Of a stretch of 64,000 nt of DNA, positions 34,906-45,967 are shown piece by piece. Under the pieces are notes generated by a model, which ran no database searches, was not told the DNA's origin, and worked only from the letters and a program-made list of their open reading frames with translations. The position numbers were made by a program, and so were the translations under genes. Source of the stretch: Takakia lepidozioides (taxonomy: Eukaryota; Streptophyta; Takakiopsida; Takakiales; Takakiaceae); assembly GCA_030704615.1 (NCBI GenBank), contig CM060732.1:63037053-63101052 (forward strand). Direction: 5' to 3'. Every line of letters starts with the position of its first letter. Within the stretch, counting starts at the first letter, position 1.

Positions 34906-35060
34906 ATCACAGCCCATTATCACAGCCCACCAGCTACACAACCTATCACAGCCCAGCCAGCGTGTCACAGCCTATCACAGCTTACCACAGTGTATCACAA
35001 CCTATCACGGCGTACCACAGTATGACACAACCTGTCACAGCTTAACACAGCCTATTAGGG
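34906..35060 (+). repeat. Internal CACAGC array before the extra frames
   Basis: About ten CACAGC(C/T) or CACAAC phrases separated by TATCA-type spacers lie between integrase and the long extra frame. They resemble the CACAGC arrays inside both LTRs. The internal array could mark a second promoter region or an old LTR-derived insertion. Confidence 0.7.
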
Positions 35061-35270
35061 TTACACAATCCATAGAATCAGTGACAGGTGGACGCAGGAT
35101 AACTTCAGGGAAATGGCCGGCAGAAGAAAGGACGGAAGCCAATTTAGAAAGGGACACGTGGAAGTCAGGGCGCAACACACAGCTGAGAAGGACGTGCAAG
35201 AACGGATGTCATCAAGAAAGAGGACAAGAATGGCCGTCAAAATACCTAATTAGCACGTCAATTCGGATGA

Positions 35271-38147
35271 ATGGCGGGCCCATTAATGAATACGAAAAAG
35301 GGGCAACAGAACAAACGGCAAGTACAGAAAAGCGAAATTCTTGTCACATGTGTTATCCTAGAACAGTCCAGCAGGGAAAATCCACTAAAGAAAATTAAAT
35401 CTAAAATCCAGTCACAACGGTTACAGCCAATCAAAAGCCAGAAAATGGATCAAGAAATTGGAAAGAATTTAAGCGCAACAGTCGGCGTCGTTCTAAGTAA
35501 TGGGCGTCTCGACGGGACAAACCATCAATGCTATAGCTTTGAAGCTATGGAGGAACTAACAGACTATACGCTTGCAATATTACTTACGCAGTGGCATAGA
35601 GACGAAAGAACAGAGCGGATCTTTTCTCTTGATCGATGCTTGCAAGCCCCGCAGACTTACAAGAAGTTACCCATAGCTTTTTGTGGCAACCATACTTTTA
35701 TGCTTTGTGCCCTGCAGGCATTTCTTCAATTGTTACAGTCAAAACATTTATGTGGGTCTAGAATGAAGAGAGTGAGAGGAATGGAAGAAATCAAGGTGAA
35801 GAGCACCACAATCCTACAGAAACAAACGATTGCTACTCCACAGGCGGTACAGTTACTGAAGGAGCTGAGATTGCAAGGATTGCAAAACAAAGATTGGACA
35901 TTGCACCATAGACAATACATGTTACAATTCTTGCAGAACTTTGAGCCTAAGACAGGAGCAACAACGGTGAAGGGAGTTGAATTGGAAATTACTCCCCTAT
36001 ACCTACAGCAATTGTTTCAATTGCCAGCAGGTCAAGTGCATGTGGAGGGGCACAGGGCAAGACTGCAAATAGGGGACTTATTCCAAGAAGGGAGTTTCTT
36101 TAAAACTCAGGGTTATGCTTGTACCAAGGCCGTGTACCCAGGGCTAAAGGAGGTAGGCCAGGTATTGAACGTTCTGTTTGCCATGAAACAGAACCAACAG
36201 TATTTGAGCAGATCCTTCACAGAGGAAATACTCAAAGCCCTGAGAGGACAAGAGGTGGAATGGGCGGACATAATGTACAACGCACTGGTAGAGGAGATGA
36301 AAAGATTACAGGGTACTGCCGCAAAATCTCCTATCATAGTGTCTGGCCCAATCATTGCTCAAATAATTCTTGATTCTGGCATACTTGATGCTCGAGAAAG
36401 AAAGGAGATGGGAGTGTTTGAGCTAGAAACCACTGCAATGGAAGAGCAAGGCTCTTCACACAGTGAGGGTGGACTAGCAGGGCAACCCCAAACTAAAAGA
36501 CAGAGGCGGGGAAAGACTGTAGTGGCGGATCCATTGGCTTCACGGAATCCGCATGATAATGTTTCCCAAGTTTTTGTGCAGGAAGGGGCACAGCAGCACA
36601 GAGAACTGCTATTACTGGAAGCAGGACCTTCAGAGAGGGAAGAGGAAGTTACTTCAGTATCACAGCCATCACAGCCAGAGGATCGGCTTGTCACAAGGTT
36701 ACCACAAGTTGTCCATGCAGTTCAACCAGAAATAATTGATTTAGAAAAAAAAGGGTTAGATATTCCCACTACAGAACAGGTGGTGGCAGAAATTGAGAAG
36801 GGAGACCTTCTCTATGAATATTCTGGTGTGGTCAATGACACAGTGATTCCGGAGGTGCAACGGTTGTCCAAGGGAAACCCTGCGGTGCATATAATATACA
36901 CACCTGTGACGGAGGTACCACAGGTAGAATGTCAAGACACTGCGGCACCGGTTACGGATGAAGTGGTTCAGGAAGAAAATCTGGTGGGGCAATGGCCTGA
37001 ATGGTTCGTAAGGCATCACACTATTGAGGATCAGGGAGAACAGCAGCAAGCTCACCAAGATGACCCTCAACAGGCTATGCTTATGAGTTCCATAAGCAGG
37101 ACACTGAATTTGTTGGGTACTTATGTCAAATCCCATGTTCCCACTACTCAATTGGCAGCTTTGAGGGAGGAACTCGGGAAAGAGTTTGAGGCTCGACTTG
37201 CCACAGAGTGTGCAAACAAGGTCGATGAAGAGGTCACTCTCAAGATGCAGCAAGACTTGGAGAGTACAGAAGCGGCTTTGCAATTGGCCAAGGAACAATT
37301 GATTGAGGCAGGCCTCGCACAAGACCACTTGCACGAAGCACATAAACAACAGCTATACCAAATGCAGGTGAAGCATGAAAGCAAGTTGCAAGAAGTGAAT
37401 GCACTACATATGGAGTTGCAGACAATGCATGACAGGATGGCCATACAATGTGCTACACTCACAACTATGCTTGACCAATCTACAAAAGAAATAAACAGTC
37501 AAGCGGAAAGATGTACGAAGGCAGAGGAAGAGAATGTTGAGCAAATGAAACTCATTGTCGATATGAAGAATACAATCTGTCGCAATGAGGATACTTTCAA
37601 GCAATACAGGCAGGTTGAAGTTGACCAAGAGAGGTACATTCTGGAGTTGCAACAAACGGTAATAGCCAATAGAAATGAAATCTCGGTCACTAACAAGGCT
37701 TGGAAGGAAGCCAATAATCTGCTTGCTGCCTATGCGAATTTGGTTAAACCTCATGCGAAGCGCATGGAGGCTTTACAACAGCAGTTAGATATGTACAAAC
37801 TCAGAGATGAGCACACTCTCAGAGGAACCACAAGCAACTTGGTGGATAACCACCTTATGCAGGTCTGGTTAGCACAAGGGCCAGTGGAGGGCAAAGCACC
37901 ACGAAAGCTCACCCAAAGCGAGATGAATGAGCTCAGGCTGCAAGTGCAGAACATTGCCACAACTACTATAGACAATGTCTATAGTAGGATAGCGGAGTTA
38001 CAGGAGGATGTAGACGGCCTGCAGACTCAAGTGGAGGACCTCACTTCAAATATCGACAAGAGAGTCTGTATACCTGAGGAACAGCTAATGGCTTCTTATT
38101 TACAAGCCAGAACTTTGGCTTTTCAGTCTTATTCACAGGAGGTGTAG
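35271..38147 (+). CDS. Gypsy extra ORF A, 958 residues, coiled coil
   Basis: Uninterrupted frame downstream of pol. The first ATG is at 35271; another at 35445 (MDQEIGKNLS) may be the true start. Residues ~60-400 look globular (FCGNHTFMLCALQAFLQLL; LQIGDLFQEGSFFKTQGYA; SFTEEILKALRGQEVEWADI). A basic patch KRQRRGK near residue 410 could be a nuclear signal. Residues ~400-630 are acidic and Pro/Gln-rich. Residues ~640-930 form a long heptad-rich coiled coil. The middle of the globular part loosely recalls putative plant-transposon domains found near large gypsy elements; this is weak. No reverse-transcription enzyme motif is seen. It ends in TAG, and ORF B continues in the same frame. Confidence 0.8.
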   Translation: MAGPLMNTKKGQQNKRQVQKSEILVTCVILEQSSRENPLKKIKSKIQSQRLQPIKSQKMDQEIGKNLSATVGVVLSNGRLDGTNHQCYSFEAMEELTDYTLAILLTQWHRDERTERIFSLDRCLQAPQTYKKLPIAFCGNHTFMLCALQAFLQLLQSKHLCGSRMKRVRGMEEIKVKSTTILQKQTIATPQAVQLLKELRLQGLQNKDWTLHHRQYMLQFLQNFEPKTGATTVKGVELEITPLYLQQLFQLPAGQVHVEGHRARLQIGDLFQEGSFFKTQGYACTKAVYPGLKEVGQVLNVLFAMKQNQQYLSRSFTEEILKALRGQEVEWADIMYNALVEEMKRLQGTAAKSPIIVSGPIIAQIILDSGILDARERKEMGVFELETTAMEEQGSSHSEGGLAGQPQTKRQRRGKTVVADPLASRNPHDNVSQVFVQEGAQQHRELLLLEAGPSEREEEVTSVSQPSQPEDRLVTRLPQVVHAVQPEIIDLEKKGLDIPTTEQVVAEIEKGDLLYEYSGVVNDTVIPEVQRLSKGNPAVHIIYTPVTEVPQVECQDTAAPVTDEVVQEENLVGQWPEWFVRHHTIEDQGEQQQAHQDDPQQAMLMSSISRTLNLLGTYVKSHVPTTQLAALREELGKEFEARLATECANKVDEEVTLKMQQDLESTEAALQLAKEQLIEAGLAQDHLHEAHKQQLYQMQVKHESKLQEVNALHMELQTMHDRMAIQCATLTTMLDQSTKEINSQAERCTKAEEENVEQMKLIVDMKNTICRNEDTFKQYRQVEVDQERYILELQQTVIANRNEISVTNKAWKEANNLLAAYANLVKPHAKRMEALQQQLDMYKLRDEHTLRGTTSNLVDNHLMQVWLAQGPVEGKAPRKLTQSEMNELRLQVQNIATTTIDNVYSRIAELQEDVDGLQTQVEDLTSNIDKRVCIPEEQLMASYLQARTLAFQSYSQEV

Positions 38148-38150
38148 GAG

Positions 38151-39326
38151 ATGCCAATGGTACAAGAACCAGTGCTACCAACACCACAACAAGTCACAGT
38201 GCCAGTAGCTGACCCTGTTGTTACTACAGCCACACCACAGCCACCACAGCCTGAGGTATGGGGGAATGCTGCTTTTAACCCACCTAAAACTCCAGCTGCA
38301 AGGGAGTACAATAGGGCTATGATTATGCCCTTCAACCAAATTCCTATTATGTTAGATTTGGCTTGGAAAGAATTTAGTCCCCCGCAGTCATTGGCACATT
38401 ACTATCAAATCATGCGCATTTGGCTGCCAGTGGCAACTAGGACTAAAGTTCTTCCGAACAATCGACCAATTGAGGATCATCACTTTGCACAGTACTGGCA
38501 TGAGGCAGGTACCATGTTGAAGGAATTAATTGCCTTCCAAGTTGTACATGGATTCATTTATACCAAGACCAAGGAGATAGCAAGTATTGTCATGGGATGT
38601 GGGTTATACTACGCTGCTTGTTTTCTGGTACGTTATCACATTGAGCAGCACAAGATGCAATCGCGCTTTCTGAGTTATTCCAGTGGGGATCATTGGGTCT
38701 TACCTTCAGTGCTACCTCATATGTACCTATATGAGACAAAAGTTATGATGCAAAAGGATTCTCAAATTCGTTCATGGTTTGATGCGGCCTGGAACAATTT
38801 GTCAACACAGAAATTCGGCCCTAACGATATTTTCTTTAAAGGACATGAGGCATGGAAATACTTGCACAATGCACAGGTCATTGGTACCCCACTCACCTGG
38901 ACAGACAAAGAGCTCAGGGTCTTCACCAATTTTACCATTCAGCGTTTACAGCAAGTTTTAAAGTTTAAACTTCCAGACATGGTAGGACAACATTGTATGC
39001 CCCAGAGGATTCCACAAAAAGTTCGGCAGTTAAAACACCTGAGAGGCGATGAGGATTCTGATACAACTGTTTCTTCAGCGGACTCTTTTGACATGGGAGA
39101 AGACTATGCAATTCAGATGGCAGAGAAGAAACGACGGGGGTCTCCTATACCTGAAAGATTACCTCGATATCAGCCTCCAGAGGGCCTTACATATCCAGGT
39201 AGTGTTCAATCATCTCCGTCAACCAGTGACAGACCTCGGGCTCGTACACAGAGTCCGCCACGAAACTCTCAACGTATCAAGGTGCTCGCTCACAAAGGTT
39301 TGCTAATCCCAATCAGTAAACCGTGA
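38151..39326 (+). CDS. Gypsy extra ORF B, 391 residues
   Basis: Begins at the ATG 3 nt after the ORF A stop, in the same frame, so the two are separated only by TAG-GAG. The N-terminus is Pro/Thr-rich. A globular centre is rich in Trp, Tyr and His (LAHYYQIMRIWLPV; HFAQYWHEAGTMLKELIAF; ALPHM-like LPHMYLYETKV). A hydrophobic stretch SIVMGCGLYYAACFLV lies near residues 145-160, too polar at its flanks to be a confident membrane segment. The C-terminus is Ser/Pro/Arg-rich and disordered. It ends 31 bp before the 3' LTR. No family recognised; an envelope-like role as proposed for Athila elements cannot be shown. Confidence 0.75.
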   Translation: MPMVQEPVLPTPQQVTVPVADPVVTTATPQPPQPEVWGNAAFNPPKTPAAREYNRAMIMPFNQIPIMLDLAWKEFSPPQSLAHYYQIMRIWLPVATRTKVLPNNRPIEDHHFAQYWHEAGTMLKELIAFQVVHGFIYTKTKEIASIVMGCGLYYAACFLVRYHIEQHKMQSRFLSYSSGDHWVLPSVLPHMYLYETKVMMQKDSQIRSWFDAAWNNLSTQKFGPNDIFFKGHEAWKYLHNAQVIGTPLTWTDKELRVFTNFTIQRLQQVLKFKLPDMVGQHCMPQRIPQKVRQLKHLRGDEDSDTTVSSADSFDMGEDYAIQMAEKKRRGSPIPERLPRYQPPEGLTYPGSVQSSPSTSDRPRARTQSPPRNSQRIKVLAHKGLLIPISKP

Positions 39327-39338
39327 GGACACGGCTTT

Positions 39339-39357
39339 TTGAGAGGGGAAGGGGTAA
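39339..39357 (+). other. Polypurine tract candidate
   Basis: TTGAGAGGGGAAGGGGTAA immediately precedes the 3' LTR. This is the usual primer site for plus-strand synthesis. Confidence 0.75.
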
Positions 39358-40342
39358 TGTTGGAGGACTGTCTGGGACTTAGACACTTTTACGGGATCTA
39401 TGGGGGACCCTTAATTTTTGCACAGACTGAGACCAATAGGAGCCTTAGGGGTGACAGCAGCGCACTTTAGGGGGGGTTACACAGCTCATCACAGCCAACA
39501 CAGCCCGTCACAGCCAACACAGCTCGTCACAACCAACACAGCCCGTCACAGTCCGGCACAGCTCGTCACAGCCAACACAGCCCGTCACAGTCCGACACAG
39601 CTCGTCACAGCCAACACAGCCCGTCACAGCCAACACAGCTCGTCACAGCCGACACAGCCAGTCAAAGCTTGACACAGCTGTCACGACCATAGGGAACGGA
39701 TAGCAGGACAGGGAACGACTGTGGGGAACAACATCTGCGAATGGAACATGTTAGTTCACGGGTGACGGTTAGTGAGGGAAACGGTTAGAACAACGGGTAG
39801 GAAGATAAAACGAGGAGTGAGGACTGGAAGAGGATCACATCTTGGGGATCACTTCTTGGGGGAATACTTCGGACATCACTGGGGGAAATGAGGGAGAGTG
39901 TATCTCTGAGCAGAAAGAGGGAGAGCACGGAGTAGGAGGAGGACGATCTGTTGATGCTTAATGAATGCAGGCAGTAGAATTGTAATGAAGAGCAGATTAG
40001 AGACTCCATGGCTTCAGCCTGATACTTGATAGATATTAATCTGATACACACTTCATACTCACATTGTGTAAAGAGATCTGAGTGAAGCTGTGGAATGAAT
40101 GGATGAGTTGATGGAATCCGATAGATTGATGAAGCAAACTGATACTTAATTACCAACAGTAAGGTAACTAGCTAACATGAATGCGGAAGGGAAAACAAAT
40201 AGGAAACACCCCCATGTTACACTAGCTGTAGGTCATGACTGATTGTTCTGAGCGGGCTGAGTACTTAGAGATTTCCAACTCTTCTATCTTGGAGTTTCCG
40301 CCTCGGATAGCGAAGGGATGGGTGAGTAAAAGCTGCGCGACA
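39358..40342 (+). repeat. 3' LTR of gypsy element
   Basis: TGTTGGAGG... to GCTGCGCGACA, 985 bp. The CACAGC array (39478-39682) is longer than in the 5' LTR. It is followed directly by the GAAGC target copy. Confidence 0.95.
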
Positions 40343-40860
40343 GAAGCCATTTGACTTGACACAAGTGAATGCACGTCATGTGTGTATGCACGTAGGTAGT
40401 TCCCACAGATGTACGCACCCGATCACCACTGATAATGAATCAGGAAATGAATACTGTCGTCAGGTTGCCCAGAAAATGGCAATTGCATTAACCCTTTCCT
40501 GTCTGCTTCTGTTTGTTGTTCAAAGGCAGGGTATAACCTGCCCTGAGTTTGAATTTTAGTGTAGTGCGGCCCCGTAAACTTCATTATCATCAGACTATTT
40601 TCTGCCATCAGACATGGCTTTGGACAGCAGAGCCTCTAAGAAAGATCTATGCAGCATGGTGAAGGCTTGCTGGGAAAGATGCAGTCCCTTGAGAACCTGT
40701 TTTACTCTCTCCCGCCAGGACTTAGCCTTGTGCACGGACAAGGCAATCCTAGTACGCTCACCCAAAAGTTAGGCGGAGTGGCATTGAGGTTTGGATACAT
40801 GAAAATCGCCCTTGGACACGTGAAATTTTCTAATACATGGAATAGACTGATTGAATAGAC

Positions 40861-40944
40861 CCAAAAAATGATGATCGTCAACGATCATCACTTCTGTTCT
40901 GTTTTGGCAGGAGTGACGATCATAGATGATCATCAATTTTTTGG
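40861..40944. repeat. Hairpin with ~32-bp arms
   Basis: CCAAAAAATGATGATCGTCA at the left pairs with the complement ending at 40944 (CATCAATTTTTTGG), with few mismatches around a ~20-nt loop. This compact foldback could be a MITE end pair or a miRNA-type precursor. Confidence 0.65.
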
Positions 40945-41033
40945 TTTTTTGGGTTATTATTTATTATTTATTTTTAATAATAATAATTTTAAAAGAAAAA
41001 ACGAAAATCATTCATCAATTCTGCTAGATGGAT

Positions 41034-41080
41034 TAAGGTTAGGGTTTAGGGTTCAGGGTTAATTTGGGATTTAGGGTTTG
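41034..41080 (+). repeat. Short telomere-like tract
   Basis: AGGGTTTAGGGTTCAGGGTT followed by GGGATTTAGGGTTTG. These are about four imperfect copies of the plant-type TTTAGGG unit, clearly interstitial. Confidence 0.6.
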
Positions 41081-42289
41081 TTCCACTCCACCCCATGCGC
41101 CGACTTATCATATTTTGATTAGCTTAAGGCAGTAGATATATTCGCTTAAAATAAGTAGCTTCTCCCATGCGGGCCCACACAAGCGGATATATGGTTGCTG
41201 TATAGTCATCCGAGGAAATACATCCCGTTTCTTAATTTTTTGAAGATCCATCCAGGCTTAGAAAATTATATTATTGTTATTGTGGGCTCACGATTTCCCG
41301 CTCACTGCTCACCACTCACGGCTTAGCGTCCCTTGTAATCAAAACTAGTATAGAGACAAAACAATCAAGTTAATCTATAAAAGCAATCACATTATAAGCC
41401 TCACTGAATAAAACAAATCTTGGTAAGCTACCTTCTCAATCCTGAGCTAATTTTTCTCACTCAGGGTGATTGAGTGCATGCTGACATCTGTAACATGCCT
41501 ACAACAGGAAATGTTCATCACTCTCAAACAGGGGCAACCACTGGCAATTGCTGCCACCCCGGCATTGCCGACGTTTTGAGACTTGCCAGTTCACCCAACC
41601 ACTTTGTCAGAACTCTATCATCGGCCCCCTTCTTGCAAGTTTATGAGTTAGTATACTGTGCACTGCCCATATATTGTCATTCTCAATACCGAACCACCTG
41701 TTCAAGAACAACTTTAAAACTGAGGGGAATTTACAAAAAGATTTGTCTCCTCCATGTAGCAAAAGGTTTTGGCAATGCTTGGAAGTGTGGCCACCAACCT
41801 GTATACATCATATTGCTCTCGTAGGTTGCAGCAACTGCTCCCAGTGTATGCAAGTCCCTCATCAGTGATGGGTTTAAACAAAAGCCCAACTTCAAAAACC
41901 TAAGGGTTGTGCGTCTTGCAATGACTTCAATCCTGCAGCATACAGACATAATCAAAAGAGGAGGTCAAGTATCTAATTTACTGCTATGTATAGGATGAAC
42001 CATCATGCTGGAAACTGCCCGGAAGCCTATTCAGATCACTTAGCAAGAAGTACATGAGACACTCAAGATCTCTTCCAATGCCAAGAGCTGAAGCCCTGAA
42101 CACAGTTCACTATTCCTCATCCCGTATTTTCTCAATTTCATGGCTATTGCAATCCACTGTCCTGTTGTTCATAAACCATGGCTCCAATTAGACAGTAGGA
42201 CAAACGTCAAACACAAACTACATTTATAACTATCTCCACTGTAACAGTTCTTGAAGACCATGCTCTAAAACAGGTCAATTGCCAATAGA

Positions 42290-42440
42290 CTATGATGTTG
42301 TTGAATCATTGCAGTGCATGAGATCACATCATTCTTTGACATTTTGTCAAAGACTTGACGAGCATCCACCATCCCACACCTGCAATATATACCGACAAGG
42401 GCAGTCCAATCCACTTACTGAAGCATGACAACTCGAATCT
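42290..42440 (-). pseudogene. PPR motif scrap
   Basis: The minus strand reads ALVGIYCRCGMVDARQVF then DKMSKNDVISCTAMIQ, a recognisable PPR unit boundary. In-frame stops occur on both sides and neighbouring units could not be assembled. It may be the remains of a second PPR gene spanning about 41.5-42.5 kb. Confidence 0.55.
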
Positions 42441-44334
42441 TAGGAATCATGACTTTGTGTTATGCTTCCTAACTCATGTCAAGAATCCCACATGGGTGTG
42501 TCCGTAGGCATGATTTTCTACCATAATACACACATTAGGTTGTTGCCCAAACCTCTAGTTATTGGTTCATGACAATGGACCGCGCTGAATGAATCTATAA
42601 TAGTTCACATGACTACTCCTCACGACAGACTGTCATACAATGTACTTATACACGACAATAAGAACATCTGTCTAGATCAAAGACACATGGAAGAGCAACT
42701 TATTTGCCAACTAGCGGGCGTTCTCTTTCTTCATTCCAAATGCTCAACTTCACATTCTCAGAATGAAAGTAAATCTCAGGTATCTCAAGTTGCTTCCAAT
42801 CTAGCTTACTACATGCTTATCCATACTGCCGCTATCATCCGCCATCATCAGCTGGTGCCCTTAAATGTCTCTTAAAAATTCTGCATTGCCTAAACTCTAT
42901 GTATGGCTGTGAGTATGACAGGAATGAACTCTACACTCCAGATTCCCAGCTCATCCCAATCCAACGCCTATGCTCTGGAATTTCCAGCGCTCAGTTTTAC
43001 TTCATAACTCCCTAATCAAAATCACCCAAAGACTCATTGAGTTATACACTGCAAAATGAGTACATAAAAACAGGTTTGAGCAGCCCCACAATATTGAGGG
43101 TGTTCTACCAAGATAGACAGCTTTTGTGGAGCCAACCAATGCTAGATATTTGGATAGGTGCTGCCCTAACTGACATTGTGGTACTAATTGCTACGCAAAA
43201 TTCAGAAGAGAAACTACTTCTCTACAAGAAGTATAAACTTATCCAAATTCATCATAATACATGTCTGGAATCAAATGACTTCCATCTATAAACTGAACAT
43301 ACGAAAAGAGAAGGAGACTAGCCTCATCAGTTGAACAGTACAAGTTTGTGAGTTTGAAATGGAAGCTCGAATAACAATGGACTAAATTGAAGAAGGTCAC
43401 ATGTGAGAAAATCGTCGATTAGCTTTAACAATTCTGCCGCAAGAGCCTAGAAACAAGAAGCGCGGCATCTCCAACAATGCAATGTTGGGGACCTCCTTTC
43501 CATTAGTTTATTTTTCGCCAAATTCTAAACTTTGCCGATTTCATAAACCCAAAATATGGATGGAGGTGTGGGACGGAGCTGATCCGCATTATGCGTAAGG
43601 CAAGGCAACGTTCACCCGTCGCTTCTCCTCCCTCAACTCAATAATGTTTCCTGACTGTCTCCATGGCCTCCAAAGGCCAAGCATACTATCCACACGACCT
43701 TCGTTGACTTCTTGATCCACTGTTCAAATGTTTCTTTAGGATTTCTCCGAAATGCTGCCTCAACCCCGAGGGCAGGTGATAAAAGAGGCCGGCGAAAGCA
43801 ATAGTGTTGCAAGAAAAAAGACAGTATGTATAGTCAACCCTAAAGAAAAAATGAGGAAGAACTTCTACCACGCTGCTAAAAGAATCTGAAGAGAAGGCAA
43901 TAACAACAAGGACAGCAGGAAATGATAAAATGAGAACTTTGAATGCGCACACTGATAAGGCTACTCCATGGTGTGCAACAAAAAGAAAACACAAGGGGGA
44001 CAACAAGAGAGCAAAGAGTTACGGTGGTGACACCAACCTGTGAAAACACTTTGATGGAGGGAACATCTGAGTTGTTTCTCGAGATTGTCCTCTGCAGTTT
44101 ACAAACTTTGGGCGAGGTCGATATGAAGAGGACTGAACCGTTCAAGCGACATGAATAGTGCAGCAAAACGTCTCGCATGTGAAGCGTCCCCTTCCGCCTG
44201 TGTGTACGCACTGGTAAGACAGATAATGAGGCAATATGTGTGTATAATGAGGAGGCATGTGAACACATACAAGACTGTATGATGGCAAAGTCATGATGCG
44301 ATGGATATATTTCTTGCATTCATGGGGCATGCAC

Positions 44335-45060
44335 TGTCGTGCACCTCACTTTGGTAAGCTCCCCCCTCAAGTCATAGTTACTCGCTTGATGCGAGCGCCT
44401 AACTCCCAACCTGGCCGCCGGGCCAACTTGGAGCTTCGGCTGCTCACCGGGACATAACGGTCCCCCCCCCTGATCTCCCAAAGAACCCTCCAACGATTTA
44501 GAACCAGCGGAATTCCCTTTGATAGTTGGCAGTCCGGAACAGCTCCCCACTCTTTGGTCGCTTTCCGGCTCGCTCGCTTACTCACTAGCTTTTGGTCACC
44601 AACGGGCTTGCACCGTTCTCGGGGTTACTACTCCCTATATATACTTCTGTAGCTGTCCGCGGGGGTTTCACAAACAACCATGTCATTTTATGGCGAACCA
44701 CCACGAACACCCTCGACTCCCGGTGATGAGTCGCGGTGAGTCTTGGCCCACTCACCACGGCCCCTATGGACCGTGATGAGTTTAAAGACTCCCCACGACT
44801 CCCACCACGAGGTCTCCACCCCAGGATGAGTCGTATGCCACCCCCACTAAGTCCCGCTAAGCTACCACCACCCCTTATGGAGCCACCCCACCGCAACCCG
44901 GTGTGCAGGGCTTCACCTAGTGAGCGCCTCCGCCTCCTTGAGTGCTTTGGGCACTCAAGGGTGCTTCAGCCCCCCATACCTATCGCTGCCACTGCCCCCA
45001 CCACAGGGGCAACCCCTCTTGTGTCCCGACCCCCTACCCTCAAGGCAAAGGGCTGCGACA
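44335..45060 (-). repeat. 3' LTR of chromovirus
   Basis: Plus strand TGTCGTGCACCTCACTTTGG to GGGCTGCGACA. A CTATATATAC TATA-like sequence lies near 44634-44643. Confidence 0.9.
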
Positions 45061-45967
45061 CACACCCCTACCAATAGGGAGTCGATGTCCTCATCGGCTT
45101 GTACATTTTGTGGAAACAAACATCCAAGTTGTGGCGTCCCACATCAAGGAGTTTGTTTCCGTACCATGGCGTCCCATGGCAAAGAACCAAACCCCACACT
45201 TGACTCTACTCTCCACTAGCTAGTTCGGCCGACTTCCTCCAAGTCCCGCCCAGGGGTGGAGCCTCTCAAGCTCCTCCCATTGCACTCTTCTTGGCCTACT
45301 TCAAGGCCAAGGAACGATCCTCCCCGAGGATCGAATCGCCTTACTACAACAACATTGCTTGCGACCGCTCATGATGCCGCTTTTGGCATCACCTTGAGCA
45401 AGGGTTCACCTCGAACCCTCTTTGACTAGGAAGATAACCTTGAACCAACTGCGCGCCCCAATCACTACAATTGGGTCCGCCTTGGAATGCTAGCCTGAGG
45501 TACAGGAACACGCCGAAGCCGCACTACGACTTCTTCCCGAGGCTACACGATTATAGTACGTGAACGGAAGCACGTAGCTTCCGCGTTAGCCCGCACTACA
45601 AAGCAACCCCCTCGGTAGCACAATTATAGTATGCGTACGCGCCAGGTGCGCACTAGCACGTGAACTCCTAAAGAAGGCGTAAGTTTTCTTGCCCCTTTGG
45701 ATGGAAGTCACCCGATTTCGGCACTGCGCAAACACACGAATAACCCAATTTACCTCTCCCACTTTTGTAAGCTAGCATGCATTCTACACACTAGCCAACC
45801 ACACCATGCATCACCATTCCAAACAAAATAGGACGCACAACATTTGGAACCCATTTCCTTTATAACAAATTTTTGTACAATACAAGTTTTTGCAATCGGA
45901 TTCCTAAGCTAGCTAAGCCGGGCTAAGCATGCATTTCCTCCCCCACGCTCCAAGGTTGATGTCCCCA

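Larger units (their letters stand above)
27315..40347 (+). mobile_element. Complete Ty3/gypsy LTR retrotransposon, 13 kb
   Basis: Bounded by direct repeats GAAGC (27315-27319 and 40343-40347), the 5-bp target duplication. LTRs run 27320-28275 (956 bp) and 39358-40342 (985 bp), both TG...CA. Order: LTR, primer-binding site, pre-gag frame, gag with CCHC knuckle, protease, reverse transcriptase, RNase H, integrase, then two long extra frames, purine tract and LTR. PR-RT-RH-IN order fixes the gypsy superfamily. No chromodomain is seen, and the layout recalls the large Tat/Athila/Ogre-type plant elements, which also carry extra frames. gag-pol is broken by several small shifts, so the element looks non-autonomous as read. 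Confidence 0.95.
40348..44329. other. Mostly non-coding DNA
   Basis: Contains the hairpin, telomere-like tract and PPR scrap listed separately. The minus-strand frames at 43686-44319 are open for ~100-147 codons but lack a recognisable domain. A TATATA-poor, TTATTA-rich tract lies at 40945-40990. Confidence 0.35.

Noticed and set aside
36756-37349. Long minus-strand frame opposite ORF A
   Set aside because: Antisense shadow of the coiled-coil coding region; no domain.
41474-41824. 116-codon plus-strand frame
   Set aside because: No domain or splice signals; the neighbouring coding trace is PPR-like on the minus strand.
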